Shown here: positions 8,761 to 18,928 of the stretch, in pieces
Layout of the letters: each line of letters starts with the position of its first letter
Numbering within the stretch: the stretch's first letter is position 1
Origin: Chryseobacterium gambrini
GTDB lineage: Bacteria > Bacteroidota > Bacteroidia > Flavobacteriales > Weeksellaceae
Assembly (NCBI RefSeq): GCF_900156825.1
Contig: NZ_FTOV01000001.1
Location: 310,001 to 374,000, forward strand
DNA: 64,000 bases
Direction of reading: 5' to 3'
Notes under the pieces: generated by a model
Database searches by the model: none
Told to the model about the DNA's origin: nothing
What the model saw: the letters and a program-made list of their open reading frames with translations, nothing else
Program-made: the position numbers and the translations under genes

Positions 8761-11700
8761 ATGAGGAAAATATTAATTTCCGCTGTCTACTTCTTATCAG
8801 TGAGTGCATTTGCACAGTCTAAGGAGCAAACTAAAACCTGGGAACTTTTACTTAATAATAAGAGAGAAGAAGCAAGAAACTTTTACGATAAAAATTTAAA
8901 AGCAGAGAAAGATAAAGACTTTGAAAATCTTTTTCTTGATGCTTTAATAAATGAAGAAATGGGCGAGATGATTTTTGACGATACTTTCGTTAAAAATCTG
9001 GCAAATCTTAAAGTGGATGAATTTTATCTTTACCCGATCTACAAAAAAAGTTTTGTGATAGGGGATACGGATACAAACGGGCTTGATGACAATTCATATA
9101 AAAAAATAGATTTTCTTGCTCAGGATCCGATCTATGGACAGAATAATTCTGTAATTGAATATAAATCAACACTCGACAGACTGAGAAACAACCCTAAAAG
9201 CGCAGATGAATACCTTACCAAAATCGCAAGAATTGATAAATGGCAGTTTGCAGGCGTGTTTGAAAATCTAAACGGAAGCGGTCTTTACAATGAGTATGAA
9301 CCTGAAACGTATGCCAAAAACGATAAACTTTTCAATGCAAACAGCTTTGGAAACGTAGGTTGGTACAACAGAAAATTCCCCACAAATGACGGTTTCGAAT
9401 TTTTCACCAATGAAACTGAGTACGGAAGAGGAATTATTTATGCGCAGAGCTTTATAGAAAATCCTTCAGAAAGAAAGATTCTTTTTGAAGTTGATACCAA
9501 TGCAGAATTCAGACTATTTATAAATGATGCCGAAGTTTTGTCAAGCACAAGCGAAGGTTATTCTAATCTGGGATCACATCTGGTAGAAGTTACACTCCCG
9601 AAAGGAATGAACAGGATTTTGCTGAAGTTTGACATGAAAGAAACTAAAAATGCTTTTATGGTAGTTCCTTTTAATGAAAATTTTCAGAAAATAACTGATC
9701 TGAAGTATTTTAATACTTATAAAGAGTACCAGAAAAGTACGGCCTCACAGTTGCAGGCAAAAGAACTGCCGTTGAGATTTGAAAAAGAGCTGAAAGAAAA
9801 AGTAGTACAGAATCCTAAGAGCTTTTTTTATAAATATTTATTGGCAACGGGTTACCTTAATAACCATCAGAATGATCAGGCAAAAGAAATTATTGATGAT
9901 CTGTTAAAAACATATCCTAAAGCTTCTTTAATTCAGGGACTTTTAACTGCCTATTATTTGAATATTGAAGATAAGGAAAAGGTGAATGAGGTTTTTAAAA
10001 ACATTGAAATTAATGACTCCGAGTATTTTCTTGTTCCGCTTCTGAAAATGATGGATGGAGAAAAGTTTCAGAATATGTCTATTCAGGAGCTTGAAAAAAG
10101 CAGGGATATTTTAAATAAAACAAAAGCCAAGTCAATCGGCGAATTCTTCGATGTCGTTATTGCCATGAGAAACCGTGATATGGATAAAGCAAAAACCCAT
10201 ATTGCAAATCTTAAAAAAAGCTTTGCCAATAACGAAAAGTTTTTTACCATTTTCACAACTCTGGAGGATATCGACAAAAAAGATCAGAGTACAACCATTA
10301 AAAAATTTGAGGAAATTTTAGCCCAAAAAAGCAGTCCCGATGTGATGAATACACTTTTCAGCATGTATCAGAATGCGAATAGAGTGGAAGATCAAAAGAA
10401 AATTCTGAAAAAGTATATTGAGTTATATCCTTCCATGAATTCTTTCAGAACACAGTATATTGATCTTTTGGATGATAATTTTCAGAATCCTGAATATGGA
10501 ACTGAACTTGAAGATGCTTTGGCAAACTTCCCTTATTCTTACACTTTACTGGCTGCAAAAGCTGAATATCTTGCAAAGCTTAACAAAAAAAGCGAAGCCA
10601 TACAGCTTGCAAAACTTTCTCTGAGCCATAATACGGAAAATGAGCAGATGCATAAACTTGTGAGGGATCTTGACCAGACACAGGACGAGATCGATCAGGT
10701 AAGCATCAAGGATCTTTACAAATTGGTGAAAGACAGAAGAGCAAAATCGGCAAAAGGTAAAAAAGGAGTAACAACGCTTTTGGACGAATACATCGTAAAT
10801 GTTTATCCTGAAGGCGGTTTCAAAAAAAGAAGCACCTATGCTTATGAAATTACTTCCGAAAGCGGAATTGAAGAACTGAAAGAATACGGAATCAATTATT
10901 ATGATGATGTATTGAAATCTGAAATCGTAAAGCCCGACGGAAGCATTATTCCGGGTGAAAAATCATCGGAACAGATTGTTTTTACAAATCTTGCAGTAGG
11001 AGATGTTATTTTAATCCAGAAAGAAAGTCTGGAAAGAAACAGCGGAAGGTTTTATAAAGATTTTAATCTAAGTTCCTATTTTAATTCAGAATATCCTGTT
11101 ACAGAATCTATTTTTACAGTAATTACTCCGGAAAATATAAATTATCAGGTAAAAAGTAACAACAGAGAAGTTGCTTCAACGAAGAAAAAGATAGCCGGAA
11201 AATTATACCAGACATGGAAGCTGGATAATCTGGAGGAAGTTAATTTTGATGAATATTACGGACCAAGTTATTACGATGCAACAATCTCTGTAACAGCAAA
11301 TTCAATTAAAACATGGCAGGAAATTGCCAATTGGTATGCGGATCTTACCAAAAAGAGTCTGGTTTCTGATAAAGTTGTTGAAAAAGCTTTTAAAGAAATT
11401 TTTCCGGGTGGAACTTCCGGTCTTACGGAAACGGAAAAGGCTGAGAAAATTTATAATTACATCGAAAAAAATGTAACATACAGCTCTGTAGATTTTAGGC
11501 AAAGCGGTTATATTCCGCAAAAACCATCCAAAACGTTAGCTACAAAACTGGGAGACTGTAAAGACCTTTCGACATTGTTTGTTATTCTTGGAAATCAGGC
11601 AGGTTTGAAATCTAATCTGGTTTTGGTTCAGACCAATGATAATTCTGTGCAGCGTCTTATTCTTCCCAATTTAAGTTTCAATCATTGTATTGTTAAAGTA

Positions 11701-12510
11701 AATTTAGACGGTAAAGAAACGTTCCTTGAAATGACGGATAAGTTTCTGCCGTTCAATTCTACAGTGAAAGGAAATTATAAAGCAAAAGGACTTGTTATAA
11801 ATACAGATAAAACGACGGGATCTGCGGATCTCATTGAAATTCCGGTTGATAATAATTCTAAAGCAGTATTCAGAACAATAAGTGAAGTAAGCGTAAATGG
11901 AGATGACCAGAGTTTCATTACCAAACAATTTGTGATGGGAGAAGCCAAAAGTTATTACAACGATTTCTTTCAGGATTCGCAGACTGATGAGTCCCGTAAA
12001 AAAAATATGGAAGAAATATTTGGTTCAACATTGGATAAAGTAATCAGCGTTAAAAATGTAAAACTTATTGAAGGAAAAGATCTTACAGCAAAACCTCTTG
12101 CGTATGAAGTTCAGTTCAATATTAAAGACAAACCGCAGTCTGTTGGAAGTCTGAAGATTATGAAGATTCCATTTGCTTCCAAACCTTTTACAAAAGAAAT
12201 AGTGGCAACGGAAAAAAGGACGACCGATATTCAGTATACAAAATACGAAAAGGAAAACAAATATCATGAAGAAATATATCTGAATATTCCTGAAAGCATG
12301 AAGTTTATTGAAATTCCTGAAAATAAAACGCTGGCTTATAATAATTTTAAATATTCAATTACCTACGAATTGCAGAAAAATAATAAACTGAAAATTATAA
12401 GAACGGCAGATACACCTTGGGATAATATTAAAGCATCGCAATATCCTGAATTCAAAAAGTTTGTGGAAGAAGCAATTAATGCAGATAACCAGATTCTGGG
12501 TTATAAATAA
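8761..12510 (+). CDS. Large exported DUF3857/transglutaminase-like protein
   Basis: A 1249-residue protein with a signal peptide (MRKILISAVYFLSVSAFAQS). Residues from about 30 to 640 are mostly helical and TPR-like, with a beta-rich insert around 200-310. A DUF3857-type beta domain follows at about 650-850, then a transglutaminase-like core whose catalytic triad appears complete: Cys933 in GDCKDLST, His975 in FNHCIVKV and Asp993 in LEMTDKFLPF. A C-terminal beta region closes the protein. Bacteroidota often carry such proteins, but substrates are unknown; with an intact triad it could be a periplasmic protease or cross-linking enzyme. A strong terminator follows. Confidence 0.85.
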   Translation: MRKILISAVYFLSVSAFAQSKEQTKTWELLLNNKREEARNFYDKNLKAEKDKDFENLFLDALINEEMGEMIFDDTFVKNLANLKVDEFYLYPIYKKSFVIGDTDTNGLDDNSYKKIDFLAQDPIYGQNNSVIEYKSTLDRLRNNPKSADEYLTKIARIDKWQFAGVFENLNGSGLYNEYEPETYAKNDKLFNANSFGNVGWYNRKFPTNDGFEFFTNETEYGRGIIYAQSFIENPSERKILFEVDTNAEFRLFINDAEVLSSTSEGYSNLGSHLVEVTLPKGMNRILLKFDMKETKNAFMVVPFNENFQKITDLKYFNTYKEYQKSTASQLQAKELPLRFEKELKEKVVQNPKSFFYKYLLATGYLNNHQNDQAKEIIDDLLKTYPKASLIQGLLTAYYLNIEDKEKVNEVFKNIEINDSEYFLVPLLKMMDGEKFQNMSIQELEKSRDILNKTKAKSIGEFFDVVIAMRNRDMDKAKTHIANLKKSFANNEKFFTIFTTLEDIDKKDQSTTIKKFEEILAQKSSPDVMNTLFSMYQNANRVEDQKKILKKYIELYPSMNSFRTQYIDLLDDNFQNPEYGTELEDALANFPYSYTLLAAKAEYLAKLNKKSEAIQLAKLSLSHNTENEQMHKLVRDLDQTQDEIDQVSIKDLYKLVKDRRAKSAKGKKGVTTLLDEYIVNVYPEGGFKKRSTYAYEITSESGIEELKEYGINYYDDVLKSEIVKPDGSIIPGEKSSEQIVFTNLAVGDVILIQKESLERNSGRFYKDFNLSSYFNSEYPVTESIFTVITPENINYQVKSNNREVASTKKKIAGKLYQTWKLDNLEEVNFDEYYGPSYYDATISVTANSIKTWQEIANWYADLTKKSLVSDKVVEKAFKEIFPGGTSGLTETEKAEKIYNYIEKNVTYSSVDFRQSGYIPQKPSKTLATKLGDCKDLSTLFVILGNQAGLKSNLVLVQTNDNSVQRLILPNLSFNHCIVKVNLDGKETFLEMTDKFLPFNSTVKGNYKAKGLVINTDKTTGSADLIEIPVDNNSKAVFRTISEVSVNGDDQSFITKQFVMGEAKSYYNDFFQDSQTDESRKKNMEEIFGSTLDKVISVKNVKLIEGKDLTAKPLAYEVQFNIKDKPQSVGSLKIMKIPFASKPFTKEIVATEKRTTDIQYTKYEKENKYHEEIYLNIPESMKFIEIPENKTLAYNNFKYSITYELQKNNKLKIIRTADTPWDNIKASQYPEFKKFVEEAINADNQILGYK

Positions 12511-12520
12511 TAAATAGAGA

Positions 12521-12552
12521 AAATGCTTACAAAATCTGTAAGCATTTTTTTT
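12521..12552. terminator. Terminator, convergent
   Basis: AAATGCTTACA (12521-12531) pairs perfectly with TGTAAGCATTT (12537-12547), followed by T-rich sequence. It ends the DUF3857 gene and lies just before the end of ribF. Confidence 0.85.
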
Positions 12553-12555
12553 ATT

Positions 12556-13476
12556 TTAAAACAGAAACTCTTCCGTTAATCTTTTATCATCGTCTAATCT
12601 TTCAATGAGTTTTTCAAGCCCTTCGAATTTAATTTCATCGTGAAGAAAATCTCTGAATTTTACGGTAATTTCTTCATCATAAATATCTCCTTCAAAATCA
12701 AGGATATAAACTTCCACAGTAAGTTTCTCGCCATTTACAGTCGGATTGGTTCCAACGCTCAACATTCCTTTATACTGCTGATTTTTCACAAAAGCTTCAA
12801 CAATATAAGCTCCTTTTTTAGGCAAAAGTTTAATGGATTCCGTTTCGATATTGGCGGTAGGATAACCTATTGTTCTTCCGATTTTTTTTCCGTGAACCAC
12901 CGTTCCGGATACAGAGTAGGAATATCCCAACATTTCATTGGCTTCCTTAATATTTCCTGCTGAAAGTGCATTGCGGATTTTCGTAGAGCTGATGTTATTC
13001 TCGTGAATATTAATAGCTTCCATCTGTTCAACTTCAAAATTCAGTTCCCTGGAAAGTTTCTGAAGCAGTTCGAAATTGCCGCTTTTATTTTTTCCGAAAG
13101 AATGATCGTAACCGATGATCAGATATTTTACATTCAGTTTTTCAATTAAAATCTGTCGGACAAATTCTTCTCCGGTTAAATTTCTGAATTCTTCATCAAA
13201 TTCTTTTAGAAATAAATTTTCAATGTTGTATTTTTCCATCAAAAATTTCTTTTCTTCCAACGTATTGAGGAGTTTGAGATTTTCATCAGGATTAAAAACA
13301 AATCTCGGATGTGGCCAGAAAGTAAGAACGGCAGTTTCCAGATCGTTCTGTGAACCTACGTTAATTAATTCATCAATAATACTTTTATGCCCAAGATGAA
13401 CCCCGTCGAACATTCCCAAAGACAGTGCTAATGGCTTCTGAGAGGTATAATCTTTAAAATTTTTGAAAACTTTCAA
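12556..13476 (-). CDS. ribF: Bifunctional riboflavin kinase / FAD synthetase
   Basis: Makes FMN and then FAD from riboflavin in the cytoplasm. The N-terminal FAD-synthetase half has SLGMFDGVHLGHKSII (nucleotide site), FWPHPRFVF, GYDHSFGKNKSG and ISSTKIRNALSAG. The C-terminal riboflavin kinase half has GTVVHGKKIGRTIGYPTANIE and the catalytic-region VEVYILDFEGDIYDEEITV. I start it at the TTG at 13476 (LKVFKNFKDYTS), giving 306 residues; the frame runs open up to 13527, but those 17 residues look like read-through of the leader. No FMN riboswitch is visible upstream. Confidence 0.93.
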   Translation of the reverse strand: MKVFKNFKDYTSQKPLALSLGMFDGVHLGHKSIIDELINVGSQNDLETAVLTFWPHPRFVFNPDENLKLLNTLEEKKFLMEKYNIENLFLKEFDEEFRNLTGEEFVRQILIEKLNVKYLIIGYDHSFGKNKSGNFELLQKLSRELNFEVEQMEAINIHENNISSTKIRNALSAGNIKEANEMLGYSYSVSGTVVHGKKIGRTIGYPTANIETESIKLLPKKGAYIVEAFVKNQQYKGMLSVGTNPTVNGEKLTVEVYILDFEGDIYDEEITVKFRDFLHDEIKFEGLEKLIERLDDDKRLTEEFLF

Positions 13477-13631
13477 ACCGGAAAAATTTTGACTGCAAAT
13501 ATAGGAAATTATGTAACAAAGTATCAATATAACAGTTTGCCAATATTTTAATCTATACTTATTGGTATATTGCTAAATTCATAGATTGTTAGACTTATAA
13601 AAAAGTATGATAAAAATCTGTTTTTTACCAA

Positions 13632-15190
<1,559 letters not shown>

Positions 15191-15274
15191 GAAATTTTAA
15201 ATGTTGAATTTTAGATTTTAGATTGAATTTCAATAATTTATAATTTAAAATCTATAATCTATAATTTCATAAAA
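15191..15274. repeat. AT-rich dyad between atpD and atpC
   Basis: The 84-bp spacer is built from repeated TTTTAGATT-like words, which recur in inverted form (AAAATCTATAATCT) before atpC. The transcript could fold into a long A-U stem here. Confidence 0.55.
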
Positions 15275-15556
15275 ATGAATATAAAAATTTTAACACCAGA
15301 ATACGTAGTTTTTGAAGGTGAAGTAGACTCAGTATTACTGCCTGGAAAAAATGGTGAATTCCACATCATGCAAAACCACGCAGGAATCGTTTCTTCTTTA
15401 ATCGGTGGTAAAGTAAAATTGTATGCTAAATCTATCGATGAAGCCTATTCAAAATACTTTACGAAAGAGAATGAGAAAGATTCAGTTTTCTCTTACCCTA
15501 TCAAAAGCGGTGTTGTAGAATTTAATCATAATAAAGGAATTATCCTTTGTGAATAA
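15275..15556 (+). CDS. atpC: F1F0 ATP synthase epsilon subunit, short form
   Basis: Central-stalk subunit of 93 residues, corresponding to the N-terminal beta sandwich: MNIKILTPEYVVFEGEVDSVLLPGKNGEFHIMQNHAGIVSSLIGGKVKL. The C-terminal helical hairpin that brakes ATP hydrolysis in E. coli (about 135 residues in all) is absent, as in many Bacteroidota. It lies 84 bases after atpD and is followed by a terminator. Confidence 0.93.
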   Translation: MNIKILTPEYVVFEGEVDSVLLPGKNGEFHIMQNHAGIVSSLIGGKVKLYAKSIDEAYSKYFTKENEKDSVFSYPIKSGVVEFNHNKGIILCE

Positions 15557-15585
15557 TTAAATGAAAAGCTAAATATATTTTCAAG

Positions 15586-15617
15586 AAAGTGTAACAATTC
15601 GTTACACTTTTTTTATT
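15586..15617 (+). terminator. Terminator of the atpDC operon
   Basis: AAAGTGTAAC (15586-15595) pairs with GTTACACTTT (15601-15610), followed by a T-run. Confidence 0.9.
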
Positions 15618-15636
15618 TTTGTATGAATTTGGTTTT

Positions 15637-16458
15637 ATGAAGGGATTTTTAATTATTTTATTTTCAGTTTTCGGGTTGCTTTTCAATGCGCAGACGGTTA
15701 AAATTAAAAGAGGAATTGTGGATCTTGAAGGAATTCATGTCGCAAAACTGTCTTATAAAGGAGGAATATATACTTTTATGGATCTTAAAGAAACTCCGAT
15801 TTATACCATAGAATTTGTAGATAAAAGTGTAGTGGATTCTGTACGCGACAGTTACATTAAGCTTAAAAGAATTTATAATCAGGACAAAACGCTTGATCTG
15901 GACTATATTTCGCCATCTGCATTTTCTGGGGAAGAGAAATCGGCAGCTTACACTTGTGTTAAAAGTCTGAAGATCATTGATGAAAGAGGGATCAACATCA
16001 AAAACCTAGACGAGCTTTTTAAAAATTCACCTAAAAGGAAGCTTGATACCAAAACAAAAGATGCTTATACCATCCGAACTAAAATTGATAAATTAAATAT
16101 TACCGTCAATAATGTAGGCGAAATTTTAAGTAACGGAAAACCAGTGGGTTATTTTACCAATTTACCGGCAAGTTTTGGTTCCGATGACACGGTTACGGAT
16201 AAAACATTTGTTGATATTGAAATTTATGATGCCAACAGCAAATACATCGGAAAATACATCACAACAACAAAACAGATTAAATCTGCGGGAGGAAAAACCT
16301 TTACTCTGTACCGCGAAATGTCCGGAAGAGCATCTCTTTTAAAATTCCCGACCTACAAAGCTATTGCCGAAAGAATGGCCATTATGGATCCCAACTTTAT
16401 AAAAATTCAGGAAAAAGTAATTGTGGGTGAAGTCACAAAAGACGGTGTTCAAAAGTAA
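15637..16458 (+). CDS. Exported protein of unknown function
   Basis: A 273-residue protein starting at the ATG at 15637; the TTG at 15619 lies within the preceding terminator. The signal peptide MKGFLIILFSVFGLLFNAQT is clear. The mature protein alternates beta strands and Lys-rich segments (VDLEGIHVAKLSYKGGIYTFMDLKET, YIGKYITTTKQIKSAGGKTFTLYREMSG) and shows no motif I recognise. It is probably periplasmic or surface-attached. Confidence 0.75.
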   Translation: MKGFLIILFSVFGLLFNAQTVKIKRGIVDLEGIHVAKLSYKGGIYTFMDLKETPIYTIEFVDKSVVDSVRDSYIKLKRIYNQDKTLDLDYISPSAFSGEEKSAAYTCVKSLKIIDERGINIKNLDELFKNSPKRKLDTKTKDAYTIRTKIDKLNITVNNVGEILSNGKPVGYFTNLPASFGSDDTVTDKTFVDIEIYDANSKYIGKYITTTKQIKSAGGKTFTLYREMSGRASLLKFPTYKAIAERMAIMDPNFIKIQEKVIVGEVTKDGVQK

Positions 16459-16472
16459 AAATCATCAATAGG

Positions 16473-16524
16473 AACGGGCTTTAGCCCGTTTAACACCGAT
16501 ATAAATTCTATTGGCTTTAGCCAA
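16473..16524. repeat. Pair of REP-like mini-hairpins with GGCTTTAGCC core
   Basis: AACGGGCTTTAGCCCGTT (16473-16490) and TTGGCTTTAGCCAA (16511-16524) are short palindromes with the same core, about 20 bp apart. They resemble the paired palindromes of REP/RAYT systems. Confidence 0.6.
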
Positions 16525-16528
16525 ACTT

Positions 16529-16560
16529 AAAAAAGCTTCAGATTATCTTGAAGCTTTTTT
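16529..16560. terminator. Bidirectional terminator
   Basis: AAAAAAGCTTCA (16529-16540) pairs perfectly with TGAAGCTTTTTT (16549-16560), giving a U-run on both strands between convergent genes. Confidence 0.88.
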
Positions 16561-16616
16561 ATTTAATTTTTCCTGATTAGAATTTCTAAGTAATTTAAGC
16601 CTGAGATTTTTTTAAT

Positions 16617-18812
16617 CTACAAACTCAGAATCACTCCATTCTCTTTCAACTGCTGCATCGGTTTAGAAAACCAGAATAATTCAAAATCTTCAAAATTTTC
16701 TTCGAATTGAGTTTTCAATTGTTGCAAAGTTGGCTTTTTTAAATTTTCAATTGGATAATCACTAAACATTTTCATGAGCCATTCTGCGTGTTCCTGCTCT
16801 AAATCTACACTTACAACATTGGTTTTTAAGTGCGCTGTAATTTTTGTATACGTATAATTATATTTCTTTTTATTTTTTACGCGATTCTCAGCGATTAGGT
16901 TTTTGGCTAAAAATAGAACTTTAGAATTTCCTTTAAAAACAAAATCATCATCTTCCAGAAGACAGTCATGAATATAATCCGGATGAACGGTTGTTCTCGG
17001 AATTTTAAAATCAAACCATTCCTGAAGAGGAAGTTCGAAATTGATTCCGTGCATATAATTGAATAATGATTTTTTTAAACCGAAGCTGAACTTTCCATGA
17101 TCGATTCCGGTTTTATCAGTAAAATCAACATCGTTGTTGGCAAACAGAATTTCCTGCTTAATAGGAGTTACTCCAAATTCTTCCGGATTAATTCCGACAG
17201 GTGAATGTGCCGTCATCGCAAACTGATGCCAGAATCCACTTTGTAAAATTCCCATCTCGAAAAGCTGACGAACCATTTCCAAAGAATCCACTGTTTCCTG
17301 AATAGTCTGGGTAGGATAGCCGTACATTAAATAAGCATGAATCATGATTCCGGCTTCTGTAAAATTTCTTGTCACTTTAGCAACTTGTTCCACAGAAATT
17401 CCTTTATCAATCAATTTCAGCAGACGGTCACTTGCAACTTCCAATCCACCTGAAACCGCTACACAACCTGAAAGTTTCAAAAGAAAACACAGATCTTTGG
17501 TGAAACTTTTTTCAAAACGAATATTCGTCCACCACGTTACGACCAAATTTCTTCTTAAGATTTCTAAAGCAACTTCACGTATCAATGCAGGAGGAGCCGC
17601 TTCATCTACAAAATGAAATCCTGTTTCTCCAGTTGTAAGGATCAACTCTTCCATTCTGTCAACCAGAATTTTAGCTGAAATCGGTTCGTAAATTTTAATA
17701 TAATCTAAAGAAATATCGCAAAAAGTACATTTACCCCAATAACATCCATGTGCCATTGTGAGCTTATTCCATCTTCCGTCGCTCCATAAACTGTGCATCG
17801 GATTGGCAATTTCAATTACAGAAATATATTGATCCAATTGTAAATCAGAATAATCGGGAGTTCCGATATCGGCTTGCTTATAATCGTGTCTTGTGGAATT
17901 ATTTTTATAGGTAACTTCTCCGTTTTTAAGTAAAAAAGTTCTTTTGAACTGAGATTCTTCACTTTGTTCAGAATGACAAATATTTTCATAAAGTAATTCA
18001 ATCGGAAGCTCTCCGTCGTCCAAAGTAATAAAATCGAAAAACTCAAAAACTCTTTTATCTTTTAATTCCCTTAATTCAGTATTCGGAAATCCGCCGCCCA
18101 TTGCAGTTTTAATGTGCGGATAATTTTCTTTGATATATTTCGCGCAACGAAAAGCAGAATATAAATTTCCGGGAAAAGGAATGGAAAAACAAATCAGTTT
18201 TGGCTGAACAAGCTCTAATTTTTCCTGAAGAATCTTTAAAGTAAAATCATCTATAAAAGTAGGTTCGCCGCAAATTTTATAATAAAGTTCATCAAAAGAA
18301 TTGGCACTTTTTCCTAATCTTTCCGCATAACGGCTGAATCCAAAATCAGGATCAATATTTTCAACAATATAATCCGAAAGATCTTCTAAATATAGAGTCG
18401 CCAAATGTTTGGCTTTATCCTGAAGTCCCATATTTCCGAAAGCAAATTCCATGTCATCAAGCTGATTGAATCGGGAGGCTTCCGGAAGAAAATTCATCGA
18501 ACAGATTTGTCTTGCCAATGTTGGGGTTTTACCCTGCAAAAAAGCAATAACCTGATCGATCGTTTTGATATATTCTTCTTTTAAAACGTAAATTCTTTGA
18601 GCATTTTCTGAAAGAGTCTGAAAATCAGTTTTCTGATTAAAAATCTTCTGAAGTCCGTCTTTCGAAAATAATTCCAAAATGACCTCAATTCCCAAATCTG
18701 TCTGAAAGCTGGAAATATTTTTGGTATTCAGAAAACCTTTAATATAAGCTGTTGCAGGATAAGGCGTGTTGAGCTGTGTGAAAGGCGGAGTAATGAGAAG
18801 TAGATCTTTCAA
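16617..18812 (-). CDS. B12-binding-domain radical SAM protein
   Basis: A 731-residue enzyme. The N-terminal third (LLLITPPFTQLNTPYPATAYIKGFL; later KLICFSIPFPGNLYSAFRCAKYIKENYPHIKTAMGGGFPN) is a cobalamin-binding Rossmann-type domain. The radical SAM cluster motif is GCYWGKCTFC with Cys357, Cys362 and Cys365, spaced CX4CX2C instead of the usual CX3CX2C. GGLEVASDRLLKLIDKGIS and GYPTQT are typical of the TIM barrel. A run encoding CHSEQSEES at about residues 278-286 comes from an inserted interspersed repeat. Substrate unknown; relatives act on lipids, tetrapyrroles or peptides. Confidence 0.87.
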   Translation of the reverse strand: MKDLLLITPPFTQLNTPYPATAYIKGFLNTKNISSFQTDLGIEVILELFSKDGLQKIFNQKTDFQTLSENAQRIYVLKEEYIKTIDQVIAFLQGKTPTLARQICSMNFLPEASRFNQLDDMEFAFGNMGLQDKAKHLATLYLEDLSDYIVENIDPDFGFSRYAERLGKSANSFDELYYKICGEPTFIDDFTLKILQEKLELVQPKLICFSIPFPGNLYSAFRCAKYIKENYPHIKTAMGGGFPNTELRELKDKRVFEFFDFITLDDGELPIELLYENICHSEQSEESQFKRTFLLKNGEVTYKNNSTRHDYKQADIGTPDYSDLQLDQYISVIEIANPMHSLWSDGRWNKLTMAHGCYWGKCTFCDISLDYIKIYEPISAKILVDRMEELILTTGETGFHFVDEAAPPALIREVALEILRRNLVVTWWTNIRFEKSFTKDLCFLLKLSGCVAVSGGLEVASDRLLKLIDKGISVEQVAKVTRNFTEAGIMIHAYLMYGYPTQTIQETVDSLEMVRQLFEMGILQSGFWHQFAMTAHSPVGINPEEFGVTPIKQEILFANNDVDFTDKTGIDHGKFSFGLKKSLFNYMHGINFELPLQEWFDFKIPRTTVHPDYIHDCLLEDDDFVFKGNSKVLFLAKNLIAENRVKNKKKYNYTYTKITAHLKTNVVSVDLEQEHAEWLMKMFSDYPIENLKKPTLQQLKTQFEENFEDFELFWFSKPMQQLKENGVILSL
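17951..17980 (-). repeat. Interspersed repeat inside the radical SAM gene
   Basis: Read on the minus strand the core is CATTCTGAACAAAGTGAAG. Its translations HSEQSEES and, in another frame, VILNKVKNLSS are familiar from dispersed repeats of Bacteroidota genomes. It sits in the gene without breaking the frame. Confidence 0.7.
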
Positions 18813-18928
18813 GAGAAAATTTTTGCAAAGTTATTTTAAATATTCAGATTTTGAAAATTTATGACAGGTTTTAAAACAAAAACCACTGATCGAATGTCAG
18901 TGGTTTTTAAATTTATTTTATATTCAGA

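Noticed and set aside
15619..15636. TTG start for the exported protein after atpC
   Set aside because: It lies in the terminator tail; the ATG at 15637 begins the signal peptide.
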